Assembly: GCF_900142805.1 (NCBI RefSeq)
Contig: NZ_FRCF01000003.1
Location: forward strand, 230,262 to 294,261
Origin: Lacicoccus alkaliphilus DSM 16010
GTDB lineage: Bacteria; Bacillota; Bacilli; Staphylococcales; Salinicoccaceae
Direction: 5' to 3'
DNA: 64,000 nt
Below are positions 27,508 to 35,904 of the stretch, piece after piece. The notes beneath the pieces are model-generated. The model ran no database searches and was not told the origin of the DNA. It saw only the letters and a list, made by a program, of their open reading frames with translations. How positions within the stretch are numbered: position 1 is the first letter of the stretch; every line of letters starts with the position of its first letter. The position numbers and the translations under genes are program-made.

Positions 27508-27813
27508 GCGCATTCGATGGTGATTTTAAGGCTGAGTGAGCAGAATTCCGCTCGGCCTGCGCATTCGATGATGATTTTAAGGCTGAGTGAGCAGAATTCC
27601 GCTCGGCCTGCGCATTCGATGATGATTTTAAGGCTGAGTGAGCAGAATTCCGCTCGGCCTGCGCATTCGATGGTGATTTTAAGGCTGAGTGAGCAGAATT
27701 CCGCTCGGCCTGCGCATTCGATGATGATTTTGAGGCTGAGTGAGCAGAGTTCCTCTCGGCCTGCTCATCCAATGCCGATTTTCGGAACGAATGAGCAGCC
27801 TTTTAGCCGCTCA
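27508..27813. repeat. 51-bp direct tandem repeat, five good copies plus one degenerate
   Basis: Units begin at 27508, 27559, 27610, 27661 and 27712 with very few differences (G/A in the ATGGTG/ATGATG position; three or four changes in copy 5); copy 6 (27763-27813) is strongly diverged. Each unit carries an inverted repeat centred on GAATTC (GAGC...GCTC). Both strands are open through the array because 51 is a multiple of 3, giving 17-residue peptide repeats, but neither frame has a ribosome site or recognisable protein. Lies between ferritin and catalase, which converge. Confidence 0.95.
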
Positions 27814-27843
27814 TCAAAATAAAAGCCTCTCAAATAAAAATAA

Positions 27844-27863
27844 GGCAGGACAAAAGTCCCGCC
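27844..27863 (-). terminator. Terminator of the catalase gene
   Basis: GGCGGGAC and GTCCTGCC form an 8-bp stem (one G-U) with a TTTT loop on the minus strand, followed by a TTATTTTTATTT tail. It lies 12 bases beyond the catalase stop. Confidence 0.8.
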
Positions 27864-27875
27864 TTAATCAAAATT

Positions 27876-29534
27876 TTAATAAGGGTCCGCTTCATGGCCT
27901 TTATCCACCGCATCCTTTGCAGCCTGCTGTTCGGTGGCGGTGCCTGCTGAGCCGTACTTGGATTTCTCCCCGGCTTCACGGCCCGGCGGCCCTGACTCTT
28001 TCATGTTCTCCATCTCTTTCACTTTGGCTTCGATGCCTTCTTTGACACGTCTGCCATAATCTTCGTCGGCCTGGGTGAAGTGGTGCACCATCGCTTCCTG
28101 GATACGCTCGTCACTCTGAGCGAGCACGTCGGATAAATTCTTGATGAGTTCATCGCGCTCCCAGTCCTCGAAGTTCCGGTAGGTCTCCCCCGCCTGACCA
28201 TAGTTGTTCGGACGGTCGATCGGCTTCCGTAATGCTTCCGCATTGTACGTCGGCCGATGCGGCTTGCCTCTTTCTTCCGCTTCTTCAAGACCGCCCCGCA
28301 TGGAGGGTTCATAGTTGATGCTCGGATCATCACCCATCTCACCGGGGTCGCGGTGGTCGAGCTGTCCGCGGTGCTGGTTCGTGCGTACTCTCGTCTTCGG
28401 CGCATTCACCGGTACCTGCAGATAGTTTGCACCGACACGGTAACGCTGCGTATCGGAGTAGGAAAAGGTGCGTCCGATCAGCATTTTATCATCTGAGAAG
28501 TCCATGCCGTCGACCAGGACACCGGTGCCGAATGCGGCCTGCTCGATCTGGGCATGGAAGTCCGTCGGATTTTCATTGAGCACCATCTTGCCGACCGGCA
28601 GCCACGGAAACTTGTCTTCCGGCCATAGTTTCGTATCATCGAGCGGATCGAAATCAAGCTCTTCATGGTAACCGTCTTCCATAATCTGGACGAACAGTTC
28701 CCACTCCGGATACTCGCCGCGTTCAATCGCCAGATAAAGGTCTTCCGTCGCATGTGCCACCGTCTGGGACTGGATGTCATTCGCCTCTTCCTGGGTCAGG
28801 TTGCGTATGCCCTGTTTCGGCTCCCAGTGGTACTTGACGAGCACTGCTTCACCTTCATCGTTGACCCATTTATAAGTGTTCACACCGGAGCCCTGCATAT
28901 GGCGGTAAGTCGCCGGGATGCCCCACGGTGAGAACAGGAATGTAATCATGTGTATCGCTTCAGGTGAGCGGGATACGAAGTCGAACATCTTCGTCGGATC
29001 CGGGACATTCGATGCCGGGTCGACTTTGAATGCATGGATCATATCCGGGAATTTCATCGCATCGCGGATGAAGAAAATTTTCAGGTTGTTGCCGACGAGG
29101 TCCCAGTTGCCGTCTTCGGTGTACATTTTGACGGCGAACCCTCTCGGATCACGCTCGGTTTCAGGGGAATCCTTTGCGCCTGCCACGGTGGAGTAACGCA
29201 CCATGAGCGGGGTGCGCTTGCCCTCACCTGAGAACACTTTTGCGCGTGTGTATTTCTCGACCGGCTCCTCACCGACTCTGCCGTAAGTTTCGAAATAGCC
29301 GAATGCACCCGTGCCCCTGGCGTGCACGACCCGCTCAGGCACTTCCTCACGGTCGAAATGCGACATCTTCTCCAGGAAATGATAGTTCTCCATAGTCGCA
29401 GGCCCGCGGTCACCAATTGTGCGCAAGTTCTGGTTATCTGTCACGGGGTGGCCCTGACGGTCCGTCATCGGCTCCCGGTTCGCTTCTTTTTCACGTGGTA
29501 TTTCATTTTCCTTCTGATAATTCTTATCTGCCAC
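27876..29534 (-). CDS. katA: Catalase (haem)
   Basis: 552 residues from the GTG at 29534 (GGAGG, 8-base spacing); in-frame starts as far as 29654 lack a ribosome site. His71 (RVVHARGTG), Asn143 ([11 protein letters not shown]) and the proximal haem ligand Tyr359 ([14 protein letters not shown]) are intact. Decomposes hydrogen peroxide in the cytoplasm. The C-terminus has about 50 extra low-complexity residues ([17 protein letters not shown]...) beyond the small-subunit catalase core of about 480-505. PerR control is likely in this group but no clear box was found. Confidence 0.96.
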   Translation of the reverse strand: MADKNYQKENEIPREKEANREPMTDRQGHPVTDNQNLRTIGDRGPATMENYHFLEKMSHFDREEVPERVVHARGTGAFGYFETYGRVGEEPVEKYTRAKVFSGEGKRTPLMVRYSTVAGAKDSPETERDPRGFAVKMYTEDGNWDLVGNNLKIFFIRDAMKFPDMIHAFKVDPASNVPDPTKMFDFVSRSPEAIHMITFLFSPWGIPATYRHMQGSGVNTYKWVNDEGEAVLVKYHWEPKQGIRNLTQEEANDIQSQTVAHATEDLYLAIERGEYPEWELFVQIMEDGYHEELDFDPLDDTKLWPEDKFPWLPVGKMVLNENPTDFHAQIEQAAFGTGVLVDGMDFSDDKMLIGRTFSYSDTQRYRVGANYLQVPVNAPKTRVRTNQHRGQLDHRDPGEMGDDPSINYEPSMRGGLEEAEERGKPHRPTYNAEALRKPIDRPNNYGQAGETYRNFEDWERDELIKNLSDVLAQSDERIQEAMVHHFTQADEDYGRRVKEGIEAKVKEMENMKESGPPGREAGEKSKYGSAGTATEQQAAKDAVDKGHEADPY

Positions 29535-29742
29535 ACTGAAAACCTCCTGTAAAATTTTGCTCAAGTCGAGGGTTATTCCTGGCATGCTTTGGAAATGGTG
29601 TGATGAGAGGTGCTCTGAAGGATGTAAAAATGCAATCATGATAGCATTTGACATCTATACAGTATGTCACAGGAATTTACCCTTGCTGAAGGATGGATAA
29701 ACATCATACTGGAGGTGGATTTCAAATATTTAGAATTAACAG

Positions 29743-29771
29743 TTGACTTATCTCAAAAACCTCTATATATT
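29743..29771 (+). promoter_or_regulatory. Promoter of trpE-trpG
   Basis: TTGACT (29743-29748) and TATATT (29766-29771) with 17-base spacing. Predicted transcript start about 29777-29779, which would be just 4-5 bases before the AGTA motif of the first T-box specifier loop. Confidence 0.65.
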
Positions 29772-29960
29772 TTAGTTATTCAGTAGCAAATATAGAATGT
29801 AGTCAAAGAAAGCTGATGGGTGATGCAAATCAGCACATGATATTTGTGAATTGGGCAGAAATTAAAATTTAAAATGAGATTTACCAGAGTGAACATTCAT
29901 TTGTTAATTAAGGTGGCACCACGGTGACGCGTCCTTGAGGCGTTGCTGTGGTGCTTTTTT
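29770..29960 (+). promoter_or_regulatory. Tryptophan T-box riboswitch 1 (of two in tandem)
   Basis: Stem I is readable: CAAATAT (29787-29793) with ATATTTG (29840-29846), distal GCTGAT with ATCAGC around the GGGTGATGCAA loop. The specifier loop has AGTA (29782-29785) on one side and GAA-T-TGG (29848-29854) on the other, so the codon is UGG (Trp). The T-box sequence (29910-29934, AAGGTGGCACCACGG) has TGGC, which pairs with a tRNA ending GCCA, as in tRNA-Trp. Terminator: GCACCAC (29916-29922) with GTGGTGC (29948-29954), then six T. High uncharged tRNA-Trp allows read-through. Confidence 0.9.
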
Positions 29961-29964
29961 ATTC

Positions 29965-30156
29965 AGGTGGTAATGGAGTAGTCCGGCGTGTCCTTTTTCA
30001 GAAAGTCGGTGGGTGATGCGAACCGATATGGATGCCGGATGAAGTGGGTTTCACCGGTGCATAACCGAATAAATATCAAGTGGGGGACCTGGTCCTCAAT
30101 TTAGGTGGCACCGCGTGTAAGCGTCCTATTCGTTTGGGAGGCTTATTTTTTATTTT
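29965..30156 (+). promoter_or_regulatory. Tryptophan T-box riboswitch 2 (of two in tandem)
   Basis: Starts 5 bases after the first terminator's T run. Lower helix GGTG (29966-29969) with CACC (30052-30055); CCGGC (29983-29987) with GCCGG (30034-30038); distal GUCGG/CCGAU around GGGTGATGCGAA. Specifier loop AGTA (29977-29980) opposite GAA-G-TGG (30041-30047), again UGG for Trp. T-box TAGGTGGCACCGCG at about 30102-30115; terminator AAGC-TCC (30119-30126) with GGGAGGCTT (30136-30144) and a T run. Serial termination sharpens the response to tryptophan. Confidence 0.92.
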
Positions 30157-30173
30157 AAAAAGGGGGATTCGAT

Positions 30174-31577
30174 ATGGAAATCATATATGAAACATTGAAC
30201 GCCGAGTTTACACCGGAAGCACTTGCGCAGATGAGGGAGAAGAAAGTCATTTTCGAAAGTGCGTCACAGCACGAAATGAAGGGGCGGTACTCGATGGTGG
30301 CCTTCGATCACCACGGTAAAGTCACGCTCGACAGCCATACGCTCACGGTGGAATATCCGGACTGCATCTTCAGCTACAGCAACGATCCTTATGAAAAGCT
30401 TAAAAATCTGCTCGGTGAATACAAGGCGGATATTGAAGATCCGGTGCTCGCCGAACTTTTATTCGTTTCCGGCTTCATCGGCAGCTGCAGCTTCGACCTG
30501 GTGCGCCATGCATTCAAAAAGCTGCAGGAAATTGAAGTGGAAAATAAAACAGATGACCTGGTGTTCTACATGGTCGAGAGCGTATATGTCTTCGATCATT
30601 ACAGGGAGAAGATCCATGTGATCACATCGAACCTGTTTTCCGGCATTCCTGGGGATGAGCTTGAAGCGCGGCTCGCAGCAATGGTGGAGGAGGCCAAGTC
30701 GGTCAGGCTGTTCCACCCGGTGCTCTCATATGACAACTCGAACCGGGAAATCGAGACGAACATCAGTGAGGCGGACTTCTTGAAGACGGTGTCCTATTTC
30801 AAGGAGCTGATACAAAAGGGAGATATGTTCCAGGCCGTGCCGTCCAGGATTTATAAATACAGGCATGCGTTCGGCATGGAGAAGAATGTGCTGACATTTC
30901 AGCTGTACAAAAATTTGAAGCGGCAGAACCCGAGTCCCTATATGTATTATTTGAATTTCGATGATCCTATCATCATCGGCAGTTCTCCGGAGAGTTTCGT
31001 GAAAGTCCAGGGGGGCAAAGTGATCACGAACCCGATCGCCGGGACGATCAGGCGGGGGAAGGATCCGGAGGAGGATCTTCGGAATGCGGAATCGCTTGCC
31101 GGGGATGAGAAGGAGCTCAGCGAGCACCGGATGCTCGTCGACCTGGGGCGTAATGATGTGAACCGCGTGAGTGAGCAGGGCAGCATATCACTCGAACGCC
31201 TGATGGAAATAGAAAAGTATGAACACGTCATGCATATCGTGAGCGTCGTGACGGGGGATGTGAAAAAAGACATCTCACCGATCGATATCGTCACAAGCCT
31301 GCTGCCTACGGGAACGGTGTCCGGTGCCCCGAAACTCCGTGCAATCGAGCGGATATATGAAGTCCGGCCGGAAAAGCGCGGCATATACTCAGGCGGGGTC
31401 GGTTACATCAACTGCAACCAGGAACTCGATTTTGCGCTGGCCATACGCACCATGCTGGTCGATGAGGAATATGTGAATGTAGAAGCGGGCTGCGGTGTCG
31501 TGTATGACTCCGTCCCCGAAAAAGAGCTGGAAGAGACGAAATTGAAAGTGAAAAGTCTGCTGGAGGTGCACCCATGA
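30174..31577 (+). CDS. trpE: Anthranilate synthase component I
   Basis: 467 residues. The chorismate-binding core shows GSSPESFVKV, NPIAGTIRRG, DLGRNDVNRV, LPTGTVSGAPKLRA and GGVGY, all typical of TrpE. The N-terminal FESAS...RYSMVAFD resembles the tryptophan feedback site. Converts chorismate plus ammonia to anthranilate with TrpG. Tandem Trp T-boxes upstream argue for TrpE over PabB. Overlaps trpG by 4 bases. trpDCFBA do not follow, which is unusual for Bacilli. Confidence 0.93.
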   Translation: MEIIYETLNAEFTPEALAQMREKKVIFESASQHEMKGRYSMVAFDHHGKVTLDSHTLTVEYPDCIFSYSNDPYEKLKNLLGEYKADIEDPVLAELLFVSGFIGSCSFDLVRHAFKKLQEIEVENKTDDLVFYMVESVYVFDHYREKIHVITSNLFSGIPGDELEARLAAMVEEAKSVRLFHPVLSYDNSNREIETNISEADFLKTVSYFKELIQKGDMFQAVPSRIYKYRHAFGMEKNVLTFQLYKNLKRQNPSPYMYYLNFDDPIIIGSSPESFVKVQGGKVITNPIAGTIRRGKDPEEDLRNAESLAGDEKELSEHRMLVDLGRNDVNRVSEQGSISLERLMEIEKYEHVMHIVSVVTGDVKKDISPIDIVTSLLPTGTVSGAPKLRAIERIYEVRPEKRGIYSGGVGYINCNQELDFALAIRTMLVDEEYVNVEAGCGVVYDSVPEKELEETKLKVKSLLEVHP

Positions 31578-32152
31578 TACTTGTCATCGATAATTATGAT
31601 TCATTCACCTATAACCTGATCGATATGCTGGAAGCATTTGATGAAGTCGTGGTGAGATATCCGGATGATGGTGACGTGCTGGAACTGGAAGCCGATGGTC
31701 TGGTGATTTCCCCGGGGCCGGGGCACCCGCTCGATGAAGATCATCTGATGAACATCATCACAGCCTACGAAGACAAGCCGATACTCGGCATCTGCCTCGG
31801 TTCCCAGGCATTGACCTGCCACTACGGCGGACGGGTCGTCGAAGGTGATGTGGTGAAACACGGCAAGATGGATGTGATGAAGGTCATCGGCGGCTCAAGG
31901 CTGTATGACGGTCTTGGTGAAAAAATAGAAATCATGCGGTATCATTCGCTAGTGAGTGAGCGGGAATCGTTCCCCGACGGTCTGAAAGTGACCGGTGAGA
32001 CAGTGGATTCCATCCAGTCCTTCGAACATGCCTCGCGGCCGCATTTCGGCATTCAATACCACCCCGAGTCCTTTGCATGCAAGGCGGGAAGTGATATCAT
32101 AAAGAACTATATCAAAGCTGTAAACAGCAGCGAAGTGACTCCGGTGCAATAA
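31574..32152 (+). CDS. trpG: Anthranilate synthase component II (glutamine amidotransferase)
   Basis: 192 residues. Class I amidotransferase triad: Cys74 (GICLGSQA), His163 and Glu165 (YHPESF). N-terminus ILVIDNYDSFTYNL is the TrpG/PabA signature. Supplies ammonia from glutamine to TrpE. In many Firmicutes a TrpG/PabA subunit serves both anthranilate and aminodeoxychorismate synthases; here the T-box-controlled operon suggests a tryptophan role. Start overlaps the trpE stop. Confidence 0.93.
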   Translation: MILVIDNYDSFTYNLIDMLEAFDEVVVRYPDDGDVLELEADGLVISPGPGHPLDEDHLMNIITAYEDKPILGICLGSQALTCHYGGRVVEGDVVKHGKMDVMKVIGGSRLYDGLGEKIEIMRYHSLVSERESFPDGLKVTGETVDSIQSFEHASRPHFGIQYHPESFACKAGSDIIKNYIKAVNSSEVTPVQ

Positions 32153-32183
32153 GTGCCGGCTTGTCGTGTAAGGAGAGTCTGAT

Positions 32184-32444
32184 ATGGATTTACTGACGAT
32201 GGGGCTGTTCCTCGTACTCTTTGCGGCAGTGGCGATCATCTTCGCCCAGCGTAAGGAACTTGCGCATCTGAGGGAGAAGATTGAAAAGCTTGAAGCCGGT
32301 CCGGCTGAAGAGAAGTGGGTGGTTGAAGCGAGAGATAAGCTCGAGACCCAGGGTGCCGGCAAAGCAGTGAGATATGTCAGGAATGTCACGGGCATGTCAC
32401 AGTCTGAAGCAAAGCAGTTCGTGGGCGGCCTGGAAAAGGAATGA
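32184..32444 (+). CDS. Small membrane protein with coiled coil and L7/L12-like C-terminal motif
   Basis: 86 residues. One membrane helix (about 4-21), a short coiled coil (RKELAHLREKIEKLEAG, 23-39), then GKAVRYVRNVTGMSQSEAKQFVGGLE, which resembles the KAIKxVRExTGLxLKEAK motif of ribosomal protein L7/L12 C-terminal domains. Proteins combining a membrane anchor with this motif occur in Firmicutes without a known role. It follows trpG after 31 bases and precedes a terminator, so it may be the third gene of the T-box operon. AAGGAGAG is the ribosome site. Confidence 0.65.
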   Translation: MDLLTMGLFLVLFAAVAIIFAQRKELAHLREKIEKLEAGPAEEKWVVEARDKLETQGAGKAVRYVRNVTGMSQSEAKQFVGGLEKE

Positions 32445-32450
32445 TAATGG

Positions 32451-32481
32451 AAGGACCATCCGAAGTCGGGAGGTCCTTTTT
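32451..32481 (+). terminator. Intrinsic terminator of the trpEG transcript
   Basis: AAGGACC (32451-32457) pairs with GGTCCTT (32472-32478); an inner CC/GG extends it; five T at the end. Confidence 0.85.
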
Positions 32482-32555
32482 CAATGACTTTATTCCGAAG
32501 TCCAAAAGCAGTATAATTGATTGATGAATTGTAAGAATCGGAAAGGATGAATATT

Positions 32556-34706
32556 TTGGCGAAGAGTGTAGTACTTGCTGAAAAGCCTTCGGTCGCACGG
32601 GACATCGCCCGCGTGCTGAAGTGCAGTAAAAAAGGGAACGGTTTCCTTGAAGGGGATAAATATATCGTCACATGGGCGCTCGGGCACCTTGTGACCCTGC
32701 AGGACCCGGAGCGTTATGACAATAAATATCAGAAATGGGATCTGTCAGATCTGCCGATGCTCCCGGCACCGCTGAAACTGACGCACATACCGCAGACGAC
32801 GAAGCAGTTCAAGGCGGTACAGACGCAGCTGAAGCGCAAAGACGTCGAAGAAATCATCATCGCGACCGATGCCGGCCGGGAGGGTGAGCTCGTGGCGAGA
32901 TGGATCATCGATTATGTGAAGGTCAATAAACCGATCAAACGCCTGTGGATCTCCTCGGTCACCGACAAGGCGATTTCCGAAGGGTTCAAAAACTTGAAGT
33001 CCGGTAATAAGTACCGGAATCTTTACCAGGCGGCAGTCGCGAGGAGTGAAGCGGACTGGTATGTCGGCCTGAACGCAACGCGTGCGCTCACGACAAAGTT
33101 CAATGCACAGCTGAACTGCGGGCGCGTCCAGACACCGACGCTTGCGATGATTGCGGCACGCGATGAGGAAATCAAAAACTTCAAACCGAAGACGTATTTC
33201 GGACTTGAGGTCGGAACGGACAAGCTCAAATTCAAGTGGAAGGACGGCACGAACTTCTCGACCTTCAATGAAGACAAAGTGGATGCCATCCGGAAGAAGC
33301 TCAAGGCGGATCATCTGACTGTCAAAGACGTCGGCAAGAAGAAAAAGAAACAGTTCGCCCCGGGCCTCTACGACCTGACGGAACTGCAGAGGGATGCCAA
33401 CAAAATCTACGGCCTCTCTGCAAAAGAGACGCTGCAGACGATGCAGGGGCTTTACGAACGCCATAAGGTACTGACATATCCGCGGACGGATTCGAAATTC
33501 ATCTCCAATGATATCGTGCCGACGTTGAAGGAACGCGTGCAGGCGAGCGGCATCGGTAGTTTCCGTAAAGTGGCGACCCATATTTTAAAAGCACCGATCA
33601 AAGGGAACGGCTCTTTCGTCAACGATGCGAAAGTGAGTGACCATCATGCGATCATCCCGACTGAGAGCACCGTCCATTACAGTGATTTCAGCGAGCGCGA
33701 AAAGCGCGTGTACGACCTCGTCATCCAGCGTTTCATGGGCGTCCTGCTGCCGCCGTACGAGTATGAGGAGACGATCGTGACCGCAGAAGTGAATGGTGAG
33801 TTGCTGGAGGCGAAATACAACCGCGTCCTGAAGCAGGGCTTCAAAATCGCTTTTGCGGAAGAGGCGGAAGACAGAACCGTCGATGTTGCGAAAGGCGAGA
33901 CGCTTAATGTAAGGCATGTGAACAAGACGACGGGTGAAACGGCACCGCCGCCGAGATTCACTGAAGCATCCCTCCTTCAGGCGATGGAAAACCCTGCAAA
34001 ATATTTCAACATGGACAAAACGCACAGCAAGACATTGAGCGAATCCGGCGGACTCGGAACGGTCGCAACGCGTGCGGACATCATCGATAAACTGTTCAAT
34101 ACGTTTTATCTGGAGAAGAACGGCCAGGCAATCAAAATCACATCCAAAGGTAAGCAGCTGCTGGACCTTGCACCTGAAATCCTTAAATCACCGGTGACGA
34201 CGGCGGTATGGGAGAAACAGCTCGAACAGATCGAGCGTGGCCATCTGGACAAGCAGAAATTCATCGAGAATATGAAGCAGCATACGAAAGATATCGTCGC
34301 AGAAGTGAAGTCGAGCGACAAGACGTTCAAGCACGACAACATTTCCGGACGTGACTGCCCGGACTGCGGCAAGCCGCTGCTTGAAGTGAACGGCAAGAAA
34401 GGCAAGATGCTCGTCTGTCAGGACCGCGAGTGCGGGCATAGGAAGAATGTCGCAAAAATCACGAATGCCAGATGCCCGAAATGTAAGAAGAAGCTCACAT
34501 TGAGCGGCTCCGGCGACGGTCAGATATTCACATGTACATGCGGCTACCGTGAGAAGATGTCATCATTTGAAGCGCGTAAGAAAAAGGAAAATAAAGGGCG
34601 CGTCGACAAGCGCACCGTGAATAAGTATTTGAAGCAGGACAAAAAAGAAGAGCCGATCAACAATGCGCTCGCCGAGCAGCTGAAGAAACTGAACCTCGGA
34701 GAGTAG
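32556..34706 (+). CDS. topB: DNA topoisomerase III
   Basis: 716 residues from the TTG at 32556; an ATG three codons earlier (32547) abuts the AAAGG ribosome site, so the TTG is better placed. TOPRIM acidic residues are seen in [12 protein letters not shown] and [14 protein letters not shown], the active-site tyrosine is Tyr308 ([12 protein letters not shown]). The C-terminus has zinc-ribbon pairs (CPDCGKP...CQDREC; CPKCKKK...CTCG). Type IA enzyme that decatenates and relaxes negatively supercoiled DNA. Confidence 0.95.
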   Translation: MAKSVVLAEKPSVARDIARVLKCSKKGNGFLEGDKYIVTWALGHLVTLQDPERYDNKYQKWDLSDLPMLPAPLKLTHIPQTTKQFKAVQTQLKRKDVEEIIIATDAGREGELVARWIIDYVKVNKPIKRLWISSVTDKAISEGFKNLKSGNKYRNLYQAAVARSEADWYVGLNATRALTTKFNAQLNCGRVQTPTLAMIAARDEEIKNFKPKTYFGLEVGTDKLKFKWKDGTNFSTFNEDKVDAIRKKLKADHLTVKDVGKKKKKQFAPGLYDLTELQRDANKIYGLSAKETLQTMQGLYERHKVLTYPRTDSKFISNDIVPTLKERVQASGIGSFRKVATHILKAPIKGNGSFVNDAKVSDHHAIIPTESTVHYSDFSEREKRVYDLVIQRFMGVLLPPYEYEETIVTAEVNGELLEAKYNRVLKQGFKIAFAEEAEDRTVDVAKGETLNVRHVNKTTGETAPPPRFTEASLLQAMENPAKYFNMDKTHSKTLSESGGLGTVATRADIIDKLFNTFYLEKNGQAIKITSKGKQLLDLAPEILKSPVTTAVWEKQLEQIERGHLDKQKFIENMKQHTKDIVAEVKSSDKTFKHDNISGRDCPDCGKPLLEVNGKKGKMLVCQDRECGHRKNVAKITNARCPKCKKKLTLSGSGDGQIFTCTCGYREKMSSFEARKKKENKGRVDKRTVNKYLKQDKKEEPINNALAEQLKKLNLGE

Positions 34707-34797
34707 GCGGATGACGCTCAAAGGTCCATCGCCAAATGGGCGCCGGTTCGGCCGATGGGACTACCATAAAATCCAAACTGTAAAGGCGGGTACAAGC

Positions 34798-35243
34798 ATG
34801 AAGATCATCGTTGATGCGGATGCATGTCCGGTGAAGGATATCATTTTCAAAGAGACGTCCGGTTTAAACATCCCGGTCACGCTCGTGTCGAGCCTCTCTC
34901 ATTTTTCCAACCAGGATGTGCCCGCCCATGTTGGGACGATTTATGTGGATGCGGGCCGGGACGCGGCGGATTTCAAAATCGTCGCACTCACAAAAAAGAC
35001 GACATCGTCGTCACACAGGATTACGGGCTTGCCTCTCTGCTTCTGCCGAAAGGCGCAACTGTGCTCCATCATAAGGGGTTCGAGTATGATGCGATGAACA
35101 TCGATCATCTGCTCGACACCCGCCATATGGGTGCAGCGATCCGGCAGGCGGGCGGCAGGACGAAGGGTCCGAAGCCGTTTTCAAAAGAAGATAAACAGAC
35201 ATTCCGGGAGCTTTTCCGGAAAAAAATAAAACCCTCCGATTGA
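34798..35243 (+). pseudogene. yaiI: YaiI/YqxD family (UPF0178, DUF188) gene with a frameshift
   Basis: Reads [20 protein letters not shown]...[12 protein letters not shown] in one frame, then [32 protein letters not shown] to the stop in another. The two parts join to a full-length (about 149-residue) UPF0178 protein if the A6 run at 34992-34997 had one more A. Every family block is otherwise intact and not degraded, so this is a recent mutation, a sequencing error in a homopolymer, or slippage. The family is PIN-like; function not established. Follows topB in the same direction. Confidence 0.85.
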
Positions 35244-35250
35244 GGAGGGT
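35220..35250 (-). terminator. Terminator of the HesB-like gene
   Basis: ACCCTCC (35231-35237) pairs with GGAGGGT (35244-35250); on the minus strand a TTTTATTTTTTT tail follows. It overlaps the 3' end of the convergent YaiI gene. Confidence 0.75.
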
Positions 35251-35276
35251 CACTTGATGAAGGCAGGCATGGGCAC

Positions 35277-35588
35277 TCACGCTTGTCTTTTTTTCTGTCC
35301 TATATAGTTGAATACGACTTCATCCTTATCTTCATCGTACTCCACGGAGAGGTCATGGTCATCGAAGAACCATACATCTGTTTCATTGACATAAAATTCG
35401 ATGCCGTCCTTCTCATATTCGACTGCCTTCTTCCTGTCATCTCTGTCCAGAGTAAAAGCGAGTGAATAACCTTCGCGGACGGCGCTGTCTCCATAAATCT
35501 GGACAAAGAAACGCACCTTGTCGCCGGATTCCAGTTCCACATCATCTTTAAACCACTTCAGTGCGGCATCTGTTACATTTAACTTCAT
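35277..35588 (-). CDS. HesB/IscA-like protein without cysteines (YneR type)
   Basis: 103 residues. MKLNVTDAALKWFKDDVELESGDKVRFFVQIYG matches the HesB/YadR/YfhF fold, but none of the iron-sulfur scaffold cysteines is present: there is no cysteine in the whole protein. This is like the YneR branch in Bacilli. A role in iron-sulfur delivery is therefore doubtful. RBS AAGGGAGAG upstream of the ATG. Terminator downstream. Confidence 0.8.
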   Translation of the reverse strand: MKLNVTDAALKWFKDDVELESGDKVRFFVQIYGDSAVREGYSLAFTLDRDDRKKAVEYEKDGIEFYVNETDVWFFDDHDLSVEYDEDKDEVVFNYIGQKKRQA

Positions 35589-35677
35589 ATTACACTCTCC
35601 CTTTTAGTGATGACATATTTCATTGGTTCAATCCTATATCTATTTACGGAAGAGTGCAAATATTTCGATGTTTTAAT

Positions 35678-35893
35678 TTATTCCGCGGGATCATCAGGGG
35701 CATACTCCAAAATGTCTCCTGGCTGGCAGTCGAGCGCTTTGCATATTGCATCAAGTGTCGAGAACCTGACAGCCTTCACTTTCCCGGTCTTGAGGTTGGA
35801 AAGGTTGACGATGGAGACGCCGATTTCATCAGCCAATTTCCCAAGAGGCATCTTCCTGTCTGCGAGTACTCTGTCGAGCCTGACTATAATCAT
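35678..35893 (-). CDS. XRE-family HTH regulator
   Basis: 71 residues, consisting of one helix-turn-helix (LGKLADEIGVSIVNLSNLKTGK, about 17-38) and the typical ALDCQPGDILEY end. Cro/CI-like small repressor. It lies 11 bases after the DUF2975 gene on the same strand; this DUF2975-XRE pairing is common in Firmicutes, where the membrane protein and regulator are thought to work together. It probably regulates its own operon through the dyad at 36607-36647. Confidence 0.88.
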   Translation of the reverse strand: MIIVRLDRVLADRKMPLGKLADEIGVSIVNLSNLKTGKVKAVRFSTLDAICKALDCQPGDILEYAPDDPAE

Positions 35894-35904
35894 GTCTTTC
35901 CCCC

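Noticed and set aside
27508..27813. Possible CRISPR array
   Set aside because: Units abut with no unique spacers and no cas genes are nearby.
27389..27822. Repeat-containing open frames on both strands (17-residue repeats)
   Set aside because: They are a by-product of a 51-bp repeat with no stop codons; neither has a ribosome site, promoter or known domain, and both are open equally.
30174..32152. pabB-pabA (folate) instead of trpE-trpG
   Set aside because: Two Trp-specific T-boxes upstream and an N-terminal feedback-site pattern favour anthranilate synthase.
32745..33581. 278-codon open frame opposite topB
   Set aside because: Antisense shadow of topoisomerase III with no supporting signal.
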